A stretch of DNA of 64,000 bases from Gammaproteobacteria bacterium. Lineage in GTDB: Bacteria; Pseudomonadota; Gammaproteobacteria; Pseudomonadales; Cellvibrionaceae. The stretch covers positions 248,001 through 312,000 of the forward strand of contig SEBU01000002.1 in assembly GCA_004173475.1 (NCBI GenBank), in the 5' to 3' direction. The translations under genes were made by a program, and so were the position numbers. Below are positions 18,054 through 27,920 of this stretch, in pieces. The notes below the pieces were generated by a model that was not told where the DNA came from, did not search any database, and was given only the letters and a program-made list of their open reading frames with translations. Within the stretch, counting starts at the first letter, position 1. The number at the start of each line of letters is the position of its first letter.

Positions 18054-18082
18054 ACATTAGATAATGTAGACTTATCTAATGT
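18054..18082. repeat. 11-7-11 inverted repeat, candidate recombinase core site
   Basis: ACATTAGATAA and TTATCTAATGT are perfect inverted 11-bp arms around a 7-bp spacer (TGTAGAC). This is the layout of tyrosine-recombinase core sites. It lies about 95 bp upstream of the TnpT-like start, where Tn4651-type transposons keep their resolution site. A second pair, GTACCA and TGGTAC with 10 bp between, lies nearer the gene and may be an autoregulatory operator. Confidence 0.55.
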
Positions 18083-18293
18083 CATAATGAAATTTGGGTG
18101 GATTTTAGGTCTAGATCGGTACAGGTGGCACAGCTGAGTGGTTACAGAATCTAATTAAAACCGAGGATGTAGTTGCACCGAGAGTTGCCTCAAACCTACA
18201 AGAGGGGGTCCGCCGCCCCAAGGCGAAGCTTGCTGAGGTCGTAACTCATATGGAATATCAAAGGCTGCGATCCAAAATTAACGAGCGGTACAC

Positions 18294-18576
18294 ATGCAGA
18301 GCGAGATGAGCGATAAGAAAATGCTGTCAGTGACTTACGATAAGGTTCTAATCTTCGTCCTTGAGCGATTCGATGAGTACAGTCATCTAAAAAGCCGCAC
18401 GGTAATTCATCTACCGTAATATGCAACGGTTGATGAAACTAGGGTTGATTGAGTGTGTAAAAACTGATGGCCGATGGCCGAAATATACTTTGACTCCATT
18501 GTTCTTGCGCCGAGGCAAGGCCTCTTTTTCACCGATGAAAGTAGATGACTTGCCTCGCTTCATAAAAGTGCCGTAA
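18294..18576 (+). pseudogene. frameshifted winged-helix regulator remnant
   Basis: Two adjacent frames appear to form one small DNA-binding protein. The first (18294-18419) includes KVLIFVLERFDEYSHLKSRT. The second, shifted by one, starts at 18421 (MQRLMKLGLIECVKTDGRWP) and ends KVDDLPRFIKVP. The pattern of a helix, a leucine-rich recognition region and a GLI-turn-strand wing suggests a winged helix. It lies just upstream of the copper genes and may be their former regulator. Both the family and that role are uncertain. Confidence 0.45.
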
Positions 18577-18679
18577 AGCCCGCTACTATGTTCGTAAATC
18601 CTTGATACGAGACATTCGCGAGCACCGATCTGACAGATTGCACTATCACCGGAGACACGTTTTCCGCTATAGTTTGATT

Positions 18680-19021
18680 ATGCGCCGATACACATTGTTT
18701 ATCACATTGCTACTGAGCTTATTGCTTCCACTTCATGTGGCGGCCAGTACACTGCTATCTGCGCCGAGCTGTCCTGCAAAATCCGATATGACGATGTCCT
18801 CAACCGACATGGCTGCCCCAGATTGCTGTGATGAGGACGGCAACACGGACTGTCAACAAATGCAGACCTGCAATGGCTGCAATATCAACTGCCAACTATT
18901 TTCCCTCGCAACGCGTACGTTTAGTTTTACGTCTGATAAACGCCTTTATCTCGGGATGGCGATGCCGTTTGCCGCCTCCTATGATCCCGCTTCGGTGTGG
19001 CGACCTCCCACAAACTCCTGA
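18680..19021 (+). CDS. small Cys-rich exported protein of the copper operon
   Basis: The ATG at 18680 gives a 113-aa protein with an N-terminal signal peptide or anchor (FITLLLSLLLPLHVAAS). A cysteine-rich mature part (CCDEDG, CQQMQTCNGCNINC) follows and the end is proline-rich. The longer frame from 18602 would put a charged extension before the signal. It is 74 nt upstream of cusB in the same direction. Similar short periplasmic proteins head cus/czc-type operons, where they may bind or sense metal. The family is not identified. Confidence 0.6.
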   Translation: MRRYTLFITLLLSLLLPLHVAASTLLSAPSCPAKSDMTMSSTDMAAPDCCDEDGNTDCQQMQTCNGCNINCQLFSLATRTFSFTSDKRLYLGMAMPFAASYDPASVWRPPTNS

Positions 19022-19095
19022 TCTTCCCTGATGAATGCTATCCGCTAAACCGGCGGATGGATGCTATTTTTCGTCTATAGATTGGAGCTAACGCC

Positions 19096-20637
19096 ATGTT
19101 TTCCTCTTCAATGCAGCTACGCCAGCTGCTCATATTGTGTTTGGGCATTGGCCTGGGCGCGATCGCAACATTTGTCGCGGTTAAATCACCAATGCATCTA
19201 ACGTTACCCGTAAAGGAAACAGAGTCCATTCCACCAAAAGCGCTTTATTGGTATGACCCTATGGTGCCTGCCCAGCATTTTGACAAGCCGGGTAAATCGC
19301 CGTTTATGGATATGGAGCTGGTACCAAAATATGCAGAGTCCGGCGCGGCCATGAATACACTTCAGGTCGATCCAGCTCAAGTACAAAATCTCGGTATACG
19401 CAAAACCAAGGTGATGCGCATGCCCCTGCGCCCACAACATGAACTGCCAGGAACCCTGCGTTTTAACGAGCGCAACCAAGCCGTTATACAGTTACGCATA
19501 GGCGGCTTTGTGGAAAAAGCATGGCCCTTAGCACCCGGAGATCGCGTAACTGCTGGTCAACCAATCGCGACCTTTTACGTCCCCGAATGGCTGGATACGC
19601 AAAATGAATTGCTTGCATCAAAAGCACTCAACAGCCCGCGCTTGCTAGAAACCTTGCGCACGCGCCTGCGCTTGTTGGGTATGCCAGACGCCTTGATTGC
19701 CAGGGTCGAAGAAACTCGTAAGCCGGAAACACGAGTTACCATCACAGCGCCCATCAATGGCGTTATCGAATCTTTAGGCATAAAAACGGGCATGGCCTTG
19801 GCCAGCGGCCAAACGCTCGCTCGCATTACCGGCATTGATTCTTTGTGGTTAGATGTGGCAATTCCCGAAGCTGAAGCATCAGCGCTACATGCAGGTGACG
19901 CCGCGATGTTTTACGCGGCAAACGCAAACTCAAAACCCGTTACCGGCAAAATAGATTCGCTCTTGCCCGCGGTGAATGACGCAACTCGCACTGTGACTGC
20001 CCGTGTTGTGTTACCCAATGCAAACGGTATTTTGAAACCAGGCGTCAGCGGTCGAGTCGTTCTTAGCGGCAACCAAACCGATACTGGGCTATTGGTACCC
20101 ACCGAAGCAGTGATTCGCACGGGCAAACGCACGTTAGTCATGGTCGCTGACACTGACAATCATTTCCGTCCGGTTGTTGTGACCTTAGGGCAAGAAATTG
20201 GCGATCAAACAGTAATCACCAACGGCCTTGAAGAGGGTCAGGAAGTGGTCGTAAGTGGTCATTTCTTGCTGGATTCAGAAGCATCACTGATGGGGATAGA
20301 ACCAGTAGCTTTGCCGCAAACAATGCAACCACAGCAATCGGCATCCACGATGTCAGATGCCTTAACACCACCGATCGAAACGTACCAAGCCATCGGACAT
20401 ATTGTTAGTTTGTCAGGCAAAGAAGTGGGTCTCAACCATGGAGATTTTACGGAAGCGGTCAGCAAAAAAATCTTCATGCCCGCAATGACCATGGTGTTCC
20501 CTCTCGCAAACGAAGCAATAGCGAAAGGTTTTAACATTGGCGATGTGGTGCGCGTTAGCGCTCGCAAAACCAACGGTATGTTGATGATCGAAGCGATGGA
20601 AATCGAAACCAAGCCTCGCAAGGAGAAGCAACCATGA
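19096..20637 (+). CDS. cusB: Cu(I)/Ag(I) efflux RND periplasmic adaptor
   Basis: This 513-aa membrane-fusion protein links the RND pump to an outer-membrane channel. The N-terminus has a signal or anchor. A heavy-metal-binding segment follows ([18 protein letters not shown], then [11 protein letters not shown]), then the lipoyl/beta-barrel adaptor. The C-terminal about 75 residues form a CusF-like copper-binding domain ([10 protein letters not shown]), so a chaperone is fused to the adaptor. Its stop overlaps the start of cusA (ATGA). No cusC-like outer-membrane gene is adjacent. Confidence 0.9.
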   Translation: MFSSSMQLRQLLILCLGIGLGAIATFVAVKSPMHLTLPVKETESIPPKALYWYDPMVPAQHFDKPGKSPFMDMELVPKYAESGAAMNTLQVDPAQVQNLGIRKTKVMRMPLRPQHELPGTLRFNERNQAVIQLRIGGFVEKAWPLAPGDRVTAGQPIATFYVPEWLDTQNELLASKALNSPRLLETLRTRLRLLGMPDALIARVEETRKPETRVTITAPINGVIESLGIKTGMALASGQTLARITGIDSLWLDVAIPEAEASALHAGDAAMFYAANANSKPVTGKIDSLLPAVNDATRTVTARVVLPNANGILKPGVSGRVVLSGNQTDTGLLVPTEAVIRTGKRTLVMVADTDNHFRPVVVTLGQEIGDQTVITNGLEEGQEVVVSGHFLLDSEASLMGIEPVALPQTMQPQQSASTMSDALTPPIETYQAIGHIVSLSGKEVGLNHGDFTEAVSKKIFMPAMTMVFPLANEAIAKGFNIGDVVRVSARKTNGMLMIEAMEIETKPRKEKQP

Positions 20638-23600
20638 TTGCACGCTTGATTCGTTGGTCGGTCAGCAATCGTTTGTTGGTCTTACTCGGCACTATCTTAA
20701 TTGCAAGCTGGGGTGTTTGGGCTGTTAAATCCACGCCCATAGATGCATTACCAGATCTGTCTGATGTACAGGTGATTGTGCGCACCACTTTTCCCGGCCA
20801 AGCGCCTCAATTGGTCGAAAACCAGGTCACGTACCCGCTTGCCAGTAAGATGCTTTCGGTACCGGGCGCCAAAACGGTTCGCGGCTATTCCATGTTTGGC
20901 GATAGCTACGTGTACATCCTGTTTGATGATGGAACGGATGTGTATTGGGCGCGCTCGCGCGTATTGGAATATCTAAGCCAAATCCAATCGCAATTACCGG
21001 CTAATGCGAAACCTGCGTTGGGCCCCGATGCTACAGGCGTAGGCTGGATTTTTCAGTACGCGTTGATCGACAGAACCGGGCAACACGACATCTCGCAGCT
21101 GCGGACGTTGCAAGATTGGTTCATGCGTTTTGAGCTTGCACCCTTGCCCAATGTGGCCGAAGTGGCGTCTGTTGGTGGCATGGTTAAACAATATCAGGTG
21201 GTGCTTGATCCGGTAAAACTGGCAAGCCTCAATCTTACGCACCAAGACGTTATTTCAGCACTTGGCCAAGCGAATCAGGAAACGGGTGGCGGCGTGATGG
21301 AGTTAGGCGAAGCCGAATTCATGGTTCGTGCGACCGGCTATCTTAAAACGCTCAATGATTTTAAATCGGTCGTTATCAAGTTGGTTGATAGTGTACCCAT
21401 CACCTTGGGCGATGTTGCTTTTGTGCAAATCGGCCCTGAAATGCGTCGTGGCGTGACCGAGCTTGATGGTGAGGGCGAAGTGGCCGGCGGTGTCGTGATC
21501 ATGCGCTCTGGTGGCAATGCGCGGGAAACGATTGCAGCCGTGAAGATAAAACTCGAGCAGCTGAAAGCCAGTTTGCCACCCGGTGTTGAGGTGGTAACCA
21601 CTTATGATCGCAGTCAATTAATCGATAGCGCAGTAGAAAATTTAAGCCACAAACTTCTGGAAGAATTTTTAGTGGTGGGATTGGTATGCGGGCTTTTCTT
21701 GTGGCATGTGCGCTCATCATTGGTCGCTATCATTTCGTTGCCCTTGGGAGTGTTGGTGGCGTTTATCGTCATGCATTATCAGGGCGTTAACGCCAACATC
21801 ATGTCCCTCGGCGGCATCGCCATCGCGATTGGTGCCATGGTCGACGCCGCTATCGTAATGATTGAAAATGCGCACAAACATATTGAGGCTTGGGAGCATC
21901 AACATCCCAACGAAAAACTACAGGGTGAAACTCGCTGGCAAGCCATTACGGATGCCGCTGTTGAAGTCGGCCCGGCGTTATTTTTTTCGCTAATGATTAT
22001 CACATTGTCGTTTATTCCAGTGTTCACACTGGAAGCACAGGAAGGCCGTTTATTTGGGCCACTGGCCTTTACAAAAACCTATGCGATGGCCGCCGCCGCT
22101 GGTTTATCGATCACGCTCATTCCTGTGCTGATGGGTTATTGGATTCGTGGAAACATTCCACAAGAAAAAAACAATCCGGTGAGCCGCTGGTTGATAAACG
22201 CTTATCACCCGTTACTGACAAAAGTGTTGCACAAACCGAAACTCACGCTCGTTCTCGCAAGCTGTTTATTGCTCACAACCGTATGGCCAATGAGTCAATT
22301 AGGTGGAGAATTTTTACCTCAGCTTGATGAAGGTGATGTGCTCTATATGCCGAGCGCCTTGCCGGGACTCACGGCGCAAAACGCCAGTAAACTGTTGCAG
22401 CAAACTGATCGGTTGATAAAAACCGTACCGGAAGTTGCTCGCGTATTTGGCAAGGCTGGGCGCAGCAATAGCGCGACAGATCCCGCGCCTTTAGAAATGT
22501 TTGAAACCACAGTGCAATTCAAACCGCGTGATCAATGGCGTGCTGGGATGACTGTAGAAAAATTGATGGCCGAGTTAGATTCAAAAGTAAAAGTGCCGGG
22601 CCTCGCAAACATTTGGATTCCGCCGATTCGCAATCGAATTGATATGTTGGCTACCGGAATTAAAAGCCCCATCGGTGTGAAAGTGGCTGGCAACAATCTC
22701 ACTGAAATTGATCAGGTTGCGCAACAAATCGCGCAAACCGCTAAGACCGTCGCTGGTGTTTCCTCTGCAATTGCCGAGCAATTAAACGGTGGCCGCTATG
22801 TCGATATTCAATTAAATCGACAAGCGTTGGCGCGGTATGGGCTGAGTATTACTCAAGCACAATCCGTGGTGAGTAGTTTGATTGGTGGAGAAAACATCGG
22901 TGAAGTCGTAGATGGCCGTGCGCGCTTTCCTATCAATGTTCGTTACCCGCGCGAGTGGCGCGACAGCGTAGAGAAGCTACGCAATCTGCCTATCATCACA
23001 CCATTGGGTAGCCAAATAACCTTAGGCACCATTGCGACTATTGCGATTAACGATGGACCGACCATGCTGAAAAGCGAAAACGCTCGGCCCAGTGGTTGGG
23101 TATACATTGATGTGCGTGATCGTGATCTCGCATCGACCGTGGCCGCGCTTCGCGAAGCAGTATCAAGCAAGATAAAACTTCCGGCTGGTGTGAGTCTAAG
23201 TTACTCAGGCCAATTTGAATTTATGCAGCGGGCCAATGCTCGTTTACAGTGGGTGGTACCAGCAACACTGGCCATTATTTTTGTGCTTTTGTACTTCGCA
23301 TTTAAACGGTTTGATGAAGCCTTACTTATTATGGTCACGTTGCCTTTCGCGCTGACCGGCGGCGTTTGGCTTCTTTATTTTATGGGCTACAACTTATCGG
23401 TCGCGACGGGCGTCGGGTTTATTGCGCTTGCAGGTGTCTCCGCAGAGTTTGGAGTGATTATGCTGCTCTATCTCAAACAAGCTTGGCAAAGGCGGATCAA
23501 TATCGGGACGGTGAACCCCGACGATTTACACGAGGCCATCGTAGACGGTGCTGCGCAGCGTATAAGACCAAAAATCATGACCGTTACAGTAATTATTGCA

Positions 23601-23753
23601 GGGCTCTTACCGATCGTCCTAGGCAGCGGTACGGGATCGGAAGTCATGAGTCGGATCGCAACGCCGATGATTGGCGGCATGATAACAGCACCATTGTTGT
23701 CGCTGTTTGTCATTCCCGCTGCATTTCAATTGATACGTAAGAAAAAGCGTTGA
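20634..23753 (+). CDS. cusA: Cu(I)/Ag(I) RND efflux pump
   Basis: This 1039-aa inner-membrane proton antiporter exports monovalent copper and silver. Transmembrane helix 4 carries the HME4-type signature ([20 protein letters not shown]) rather than the CzcA type. The usual two large periplasmic loops and 12 helices fit the length. It is translationally coupled to cusB. A strong hairpin follows between it and the convergent copper-store gene. It presumably borrows a TolC-like channel such as czcC. Confidence 0.92.
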   Translation: MIARLIRWSVSNRLLVLLGTILIASWGVWAVKSTPIDALPDLSDVQVIVRTTFPGQAPQLVENQVTYPLASKMLSVPGAKTVRGYSMFGDSYVYILFDDGTDVYWARSRVLEYLSQIQSQLPANAKPALGPDATGVGWIFQYALIDRTGQHDISQLRTLQDWFMRFELAPLPNVAEVASVGGMVKQYQVVLDPVKLASLNLTHQDVISALGQANQETGGGVMELGEAEFMVRATGYLKTLNDFKSVVIKLVDSVPITLGDVAFVQIGPEMRRGVTELDGEGEVAGGVVIMRSGGNARETIAAVKIKLEQLKASLPPGVEVVTTYDRSQLIDSAVENLSHKLLEEFLVVGLVCGLFLWHVRSSLVAIISLPLGVLVAFIVMHYQGVNANIMSLGGIAIAIGAMVDAAIVMIENAHKHIEAWEHQHPNEKLQGETRWQAITDAAVEVGPALFFSLMIITLSFIPVFTLEAQEGRLFGPLAFTKTYAMAAAAGLSITLIPVLMGYWIRGNIPQEKNNPVSRWLINAYHPLLTKVLHKPKLTLVLASCLLLTTVWPMSQLGGEFLPQLDEGDVLYMPSALPGLTAQNASKLLQQTDRLIKTVPEVARVFGKAGRSNSATDPAPLEMFETTVQFKPRDQWRAGMTVEKLMAELDSKVKVPGLANIWIPPIRNRIDMLATGIKSPIGVKVAGNNLTEIDQVAQQIAQTAKTVAGVSSAIAEQLNGGRYVDIQLNRQALARYGLSITQAQSVVSSLIGGENIGEVVDGRARFPINVRYPREWRDSVEKLRNLPIITPLGSQITLGTIATIAINDGPTMLKSENARPSGWVYIDVRDRDLASTVAALREAVSSKIKLPAGVSLSYSGQFEFMQRANARLQWVVPATLAIIFVLLYFAFKRFDEALLIMVTLPFALTGGVWLLYFMGYNLSVATGVGFIALAGVSAEFGVIMLLYLKQAWQRRINIGTVNPDDLHEAIVDGAAQRIRPKIMTVTVIIAGLLPIVLGSGTGSEVMSRIATPMIGGMITAPLLSLFVIPAAFQLIRKKKR

Positions 23754-23767
23754 GGTGATTCGAATAT

Positions 23768-23791
23768 GAGCCAGCTTTTATAGGCTGGCTC
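23768..23791. terminator. bidirectional hairpin between cusA and csp-like gene
   Basis: GAGCCAGC and GCTGGCTC form a perfect 8-bp stem with an 8-nt loop between two convergent genes. The runs of T are weak on both sides. Confidence 0.6.
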
Positions 23792-23828
23792 TAGAATTTC
23801 AATGATTATCAAAACAGGTATCTGGGAC

Positions 23829-24158
23829 CTACGCTGCCATTTCCCGGCAGCTTTCAGCGCATTTGCGGCAGGCGGCTACACATTCATCCATATCGCCAAC
23901 ACTCTCACAACTTTGTGCGCAGGCCTCGCAAATATCTGCACACACGTTGCAAAGTTGTGCGCTAAAAGATGAACCGCTTAATTGTAGGCAGGCTGATGTT
24001 TCGCAAATCTTTGCGCAGTTGAGCATGAGTTTAAAATGTTCGGGTTCAACGTGTTTTCCGCCCATTTGCAGGCAATGGTTCATTGCCATTGTGTAGCACG
24101 TTTCGCTGCACGTTGAGCAATCTTTAATGCAGTCGTCGTTCATCATCGTGTGTGACAT
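23829..24158 (-). CDS. four-helix bundle copper storage protein (Csp/DUF326)
   Basis: This 109-aa protein has about 16 cysteines arranged as CX2C and CX3C along helices (CIKDCSTCSETC, CNVCADICEACAQSC, CVAACRKCAESC). That is the signature of Csp-type proteins, which fill a four-helix bundle with Cu(I). It has no signal peptide, so it is the cytosolic Csp3-like kind. It faces cusBA convergently and would buffer copper. GAGG lies 8 nt before the start, and a stable hairpin sits in its leader. Confidence 0.88.
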   Translation of the reverse strand: MSHTMMNDDCIKDCSTCSETCYTMAMNHCLQMGGKHVEPEHFKLMLNCAKICETSACLQLSGSSFSAQLCNVCADICEACAQSCESVGDMDECVAACRKCAESCREMAA

Positions 24159-24179
24159 AGAGGTGTCCTCGTAAGCCTT

Positions 24180-24207
24180 GCCGCGTCGGAATGACGCGGC
24201 CTTTTTT
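24180..24207 (+). terminator. terminator-like hairpin in front of csp gene
   Basis: GCCGCGTC, a 5-nt loop and GACGCGGC are followed by six T on the plus strand. It is a good intrinsic terminator for plus-strand transcripts. On the minus strand the same hairpin lies in the csp leader about 20 nt before its start, without a U-tract. Confidence 0.6.
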
Positions 24208-24711
24208 ACAATTACACCTCTGCTCTAATTTCAACAGTTCGTTGTCGAACGGAGTGCAGTTGGGCGCCGACCTGTTTCTAAAACCTAAATACATTGTCGG
24301 GGATTCTTTGTAACTACACTCACACTGATAATCAGGATTATCACCGCAACGATTACTTTCAACACATGTGCCGCTAATGTGAATAAAATAGATCTACCGT
24401 GGCAAGATCATTCGCGGGCCAGCGGCGATGTGAAAGCTTTGGCCACTAAACATATTAACTAAATCCTCGCAAAAATTACGGAGTTAACAATGATGAGGAT
24501 TTACTCTAAACGCTCACAGTAGCTTGCCCTGGCTGTGAAAGAGCCGATTGCCACTCAGTTATCCCAACATTGCATATCACATCGACATTAAGCGCGTCCG
24601 GTAACCCCAAGCAAGTGAATGGTTCGCGTATAAATGTTTACGCCTTAAACTAAGCAGCCAGTTTATTTCTATTTGCAGGCGGCTCCATCTAGCGATACGC
24701 AAACCTTGCGC
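24208..24711. other. intergenic region before the lead/iron permease
   Basis: There is no credible gene here. It should contain the csp promoter (minus strand) at its left. The MerR-type promoter of the permease gene begins at its right edge. Confidence 0.4.
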
Positions 24712-24742
24712 TTGACTCTATAACCACCATAGAGTTTATGAT
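24712..24742 (+). promoter_or_regulatory. MerR-family (PbrR/CadR-type) promoter of permease gene
   Basis: TTGACT and TATGAT are separated by 19 bp, longer than normal, as in MerR-controlled promoters. The spacer holds the dyad ACTCTA-N9-TAGAGT. A PbrR-like regulator is encoded downstream on the opposite strand. Confidence 0.78.
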
Positions 24743-24780
24743 AGCCATTATCATTCACGCGACCCGCTCCTGGAATTTCG

Positions 24781-26691
24781 ATGCGCTATTTTTCTCATCG
24801 CTGGCTGTATTGCCTTCTGCTTGTTTTATTTACTTCAAAATCTATCGCCCAGTCCACGGACCTGCATCAGCTTGTTCAGCTGGCCGAGTATATTGGCGCT
24901 GATTATTCGGCCGCCGTTTCGGAAGGAACGATTATCGATGCGGGCGAGTACGAAGAGATGTCCAACTTCGCCGGCATTTTAGTTGCACAAACCGCAGCAC
25001 TACCTCCTGAGGATGTAGCGACCGCTCTTAACAAACAATCAATTACCCTTGCCCAAGCTGTCGAAAACAAAGCAGACCTTCAAGACATCAAACGTCTGAC
25101 GTCCGGGTTGCGCAGCGCGCTACTTGCTGCTGCACCCGCTAAAGTACTTCCGGCAAAATGGCTTGGGGCCGATATCGTTCAACCGCTGTATAAGGAACAT
25201 TGTGCGCTTTGCCACGGTGAACAAGGCAAAGGTGACGGCGCTCAGGCGAAGTTTCTCACCCCACCGCCAATTGACTTTACCGATAAAGAGCGTGCGTTAA
25301 ATCGGTCTATTGCCGGGCTTTTCGCCGCGATCCAGGAAGGCCTGGATGGCACCGCCATGCCATCCTTTAAACAGTTAACGCTCGAACAACAATGGTCGCT
25401 TGCCGCGTACGTAGGAAGCCTTGCATTCGAAAATAGAAATGAGCCGCCTGAGGAGCAACGTGCGGTTGCTAAAGCGCTCACCGCGCGCGACTGGATCATG
25501 TTTAGCCCGAACGAATTGGCAACGTCGCACAGCAACCTGGACATGGAGGTGTTTGAGCAAGGCCGCGCTGACTTGGTGGATGTACTGAATAAACCGCAAG
25601 ATCCTCTCGCTATCGCTCGCCAGAAATTGACATTGGTGCAGGAGGCGTACGCGCAAGGCGACAATGATGCTGCGCATGCACTGGCTGTTAGCGCTTATCT
25701 GGACGGCTTCGAACTGGTTGAGAGCACGTTGGATAACCATGACACCCAGCTGCGCAAATCTATCGAAGCCGATCTGCTACATCTGCGAAAACAAATTACC
25801 TCTATGTCTAGCACAACCGAGATTCAACGCTCAATTACGCTGATCAACAGTAAGCTTGATCAGATCGACAAACTATTAGCGACGTCAAGTCTGTCGAGCA
25901 CAACCTTGTTTACCACGAGCGCCATCATTTTGCTCCGCGAAGGCATTGAAGCATTGCTGGTTGTTCTCGCGCTTGTCATGGTATTAATCCGGGCAGACCG
26001 CCGTGATATCGTGAAATACGTTCACATGGGCTGGGGTCTTGCAGTAATACTCGGGATTATCACGTGGATAATCGCCCAGTACGTCATAACAATCAGTGGG
26101 GCCAGTCGCGAGGTAATGGAGGGCGTCGGAGCGTTGCTCGCCGCTATTATTCTTTTTTACGTAGGCTTCTGGATGCATGGCAAAGCCAACGCGAAGGCGT
26201 GGCAGCAATTCATTGAAAAAGCCATTCACAGCAACCTGCAACAAGGCACCTTATGGGGAATTGTGGGGTTGTCGTTCATTGCAGTCTATCGCGAGATATT
26301 CGAAACGATATTGTTTTACCAGGCACTGGCGAGCCAAATTACGGCTAGCCAGTACCCACTGTTGTGGGCCGGGATCGCCGCCGGTGCCGTCACATTAGCG
26401 TTGCTTACGTGGATCATTACGCGATACTCGATCAGGTTGCCCCTGGCTACTTTTTTCTCGATCACTACGTACCTGTTATTGTTTTTATCGTTCGTATTGA
26501 TGGGCAAGGCGGTGGCGGCCTTGCAAGAGGCTGCGCTACTGATACGGTCGCCATTTCCGGTGCCCGTTGAAATTGATTGGCTGGGTATTCACCCAACCTG
26601 GGAAGGTCTCGCAAGCCAATTAACCATTGTGTTGCTGTCGGCGTGGATGCTGCTTAAACCCTCCCGCAAACCGGATACCTCGCAGCATTAG
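24781..26691 (+). CDS. pbrT: cytochrome c-FTR1 fusion permease (PbrT-like)
   Basis: This 636-aa protein begins with a signal peptide. A monohaem cytochrome c domain follows (CALCH, with a distal GTAMPSF methionine) in the periplasm. The C-terminal half is an FTR1 permease with seven or so helices and two REXXE metal motifs (REGIE and REIFE). This domain order matches PbrT of Cupriavidus lead resistance, an FTR1-family lead uptake protein, and some ferrous iron transporters. The MerR-type promoter upstream and the PbrR-like gene downstream favour the lead/cadmium reading. Fe(II) uptake with haem-assisted oxidation is the alternative. Confidence 0.82.
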   Translation: MRYFSHRWLYCLLLVLFTSKSIAQSTDLHQLVQLAEYIGADYSAAVSEGTIIDAGEYEEMSNFAGILVAQTAALPPEDVATALNKQSITLAQAVENKADLQDIKRLTSGLRSALLAAAPAKVLPAKWLGADIVQPLYKEHCALCHGEQGKGDGAQAKFLTPPPIDFTDKERALNRSIAGLFAAIQEGLDGTAMPSFKQLTLEQQWSLAAYVGSLAFENRNEPPEEQRAVAKALTARDWIMFSPNELATSHSNLDMEVFEQGRADLVDVLNKPQDPLAIARQKLTLVQEAYAQGDNDAAHALAVSAYLDGFELVESTLDNHDTQLRKSIEADLLHLRKQITSMSSTTEIQRSITLINSKLDQIDKLLATSSLSSTTLFTTSAIILLREGIEALLVVLALVMVLIRADRRDIVKYVHMGWGLAVILGIITWIIAQYVITISGASREVMEGVGALLAAIILFYVGFWMHGKANAKAWQQFIEKAIHSNLQQGTLWGIVGLSFIAVYREIFETILFYQALASQITASQYPLLWAGIAAGAVTLALLTWIITRYSIRLPLATFFSITTYLLLFLSFVLMGKAVAALQEAALLIRSPFPVPVEIDWLGIHPTWEGLASQLTIVLLSAWMLLKPSRKPDTSQH

Positions 26692-27095
26692 GGCGAGGTG
26701 ATTTCAAACAGTTCACGCAAGATGCCACAGTCTTTCGCTGCTTGGTTTTCGCCGCATTTCGTGCGTAACGCGCCAAGCTGCTGGCGAAGCTCTTGCAGCT
26801 CGGTAAGACGCCGGTCAACGACCGCAACGTGATGATCAATGATGTGATTGATTTCCGAGCAGGTCTCATCCGGCTTAGTGCGCACACGTAACAGGGCTTT
26901 GATTTCCTCTAAGGACAGTCCAAGGTTGCGACAGTGCTTGATAAACACCAGATGTTTGACTGAGGTTTCGTCATAAATCCGGTAATTACCTGAGCTGCGC
27001 CCGGGCGTCGGTACCAGTTCCTGTTGCTCATAATAGCGGATGGCCTGAATCGATAATCCCGTGTGTGATGCCAAGGTGCCAATTTTCATATTCAT
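26688..27095 (-). CDS. pbrR: MerR-family Pb(II)/Cd(II) regulator (PbrR/CadR)
   Basis: This 135-aa MerR-type regulator has the N-terminal winged helix (MKIGTLASHTGLSIQAIRYY), a dimerisation helix and metal cysteines at 79, 114 and 123. The C114-X8-C123 spacing is that of PbrR, and the cadmium sensor CadR is close. It overlaps the end of the permease gene by 4 nt on the opposite strand and is divergent from the CDF transporter. Two MerR-type promoters with 19-bp spacers nearby are its likely targets. Confidence 0.88.
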   Translation of the reverse strand: MNMKIGTLASHTGLSIQAIRYYEQQELVPTPGRSSGNYRIYDETSVKHLVFIKHCRNLGLSLEEIKALLRVRTKPDETCSEINHIIDHHVAVVDRRLTELQELRQQLGALRTKCGENQAAKDCGILRELFEITSP

Positions 27096-27108
27096 GCTTG
27101 CCTCCGTA

Positions 27109-27139
27109 TTGACTCTCTAGCGACTATAGGGTTTATGGT
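27109..27139 (+). promoter_or_regulatory. MerR-family promoter of CDF transporter
   Basis: TTGACT and TATGGT lie 19 bp apart, with an imperfect dyad (ACTCTCTA and TATAGGGT) in the spacer. It closely resembles the site at 24712 and lies between the divergent pbrR-like and CDF genes. Confidence 0.75.
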
Positions 27140-27174
27140 GAGGGCAAATCCTGATCATGGCAAGAGGTGATGAG

Positions 27175-27810
27175 ATGAGCGATTGCGGCTGTGAAGTGAC
27201 GATCAAAAATAACGAGCAGAAAAAAGTGCTGTACTGGTTGCTCGGTATTAACGCGGTATTGTTTGTAGCAGAATTTGGTGTCGGTTGGTTTGCACAGTCA
27301 ACCGCGTTGATCGCAGATTCGCTGGATATGCTGGCCGATGCGGTGGTGTACGGAATTGGACTTTATGCAGTCGGCCGTGCTGCCCATCATAAGGCGCGCG
27401 CTGCGTTGACTAGTGGTTACTTCCAACTGGTTTTGGCGGTTCTCATCATCATCGACATTGCCAGACGCGCCTGGTTCGGAAGCGAGCCCGCCTCCGGGCT
27501 AATGATGGCCATGGGTTCGGTAGCCTTGATTGGCAATGTGATTTGCCTGCTGCTCATTCGCAAGCATCGCCATGGGGACGTCAACATGCGCGCGAGTTGG
27601 ATTTTTTCAAGCAACGACGTGATTGCGAATCTCGGCGTGATTCTTGGAGGTGCAGTGGTCGCGTGGCTGAACCTGCGCTGGCCCGACATTATTATCGGCG
27701 CTGTCATTGCCGTTATTGTATCGCGCGGTGCGATGATGATTTTGGCGGACGCCAGAAAGGAGCTTGCGGAACCTGACGTGAAGAAGACGTCCTGCAACGG
27801 CAATCAATGA
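27175..27810 (+). CDS. short cation diffusion facilitator transporter
   Basis: This 211-aa inner-membrane CDF protein has about six helices and the two membrane Asp-rich metal motifs (ALIADSLDMLADA and FSSNDVIANLG). It lacks most of the cytoplasmic C-terminal domain of about 300-aa CzcD-type transporters, and ends in a short Cys-containing tail. The ATG at 27175 follows AGAGG; an ATG at 27157 is in frame. It has its own MerR-type promoter, so Zn/Cd/Pb export under PbrR-like control is likely. Confidence 0.85.
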   Translation: MSDCGCEVTIKNNEQKKVLYWLLGINAVLFVAEFGVGWFAQSTALIADSLDMLADAVVYGIGLYAVGRAAHHKARAALTSGYFQLVLAVLIIIDIARRAWFGSEPASGLMMAMGSVALIGNVICLLLIRKHRHGDVNMRASWIFSSNDVIANLGVILGGAVVAWLNLRWPDIIIGAVIAVIVSRGAMMILADARKELAEPDVKKTSCNGNQ

Positions 27811-27920
27811 TGCGTTTTAAATGCGGCACAGTGGCGATGATTTATGTAACACTGCGCTCGCATTCTTAAGAAAACGTGTTCCTAACAACTACTGTGTCAA
27901 ATGAGTCTGTGTCTTAATCA

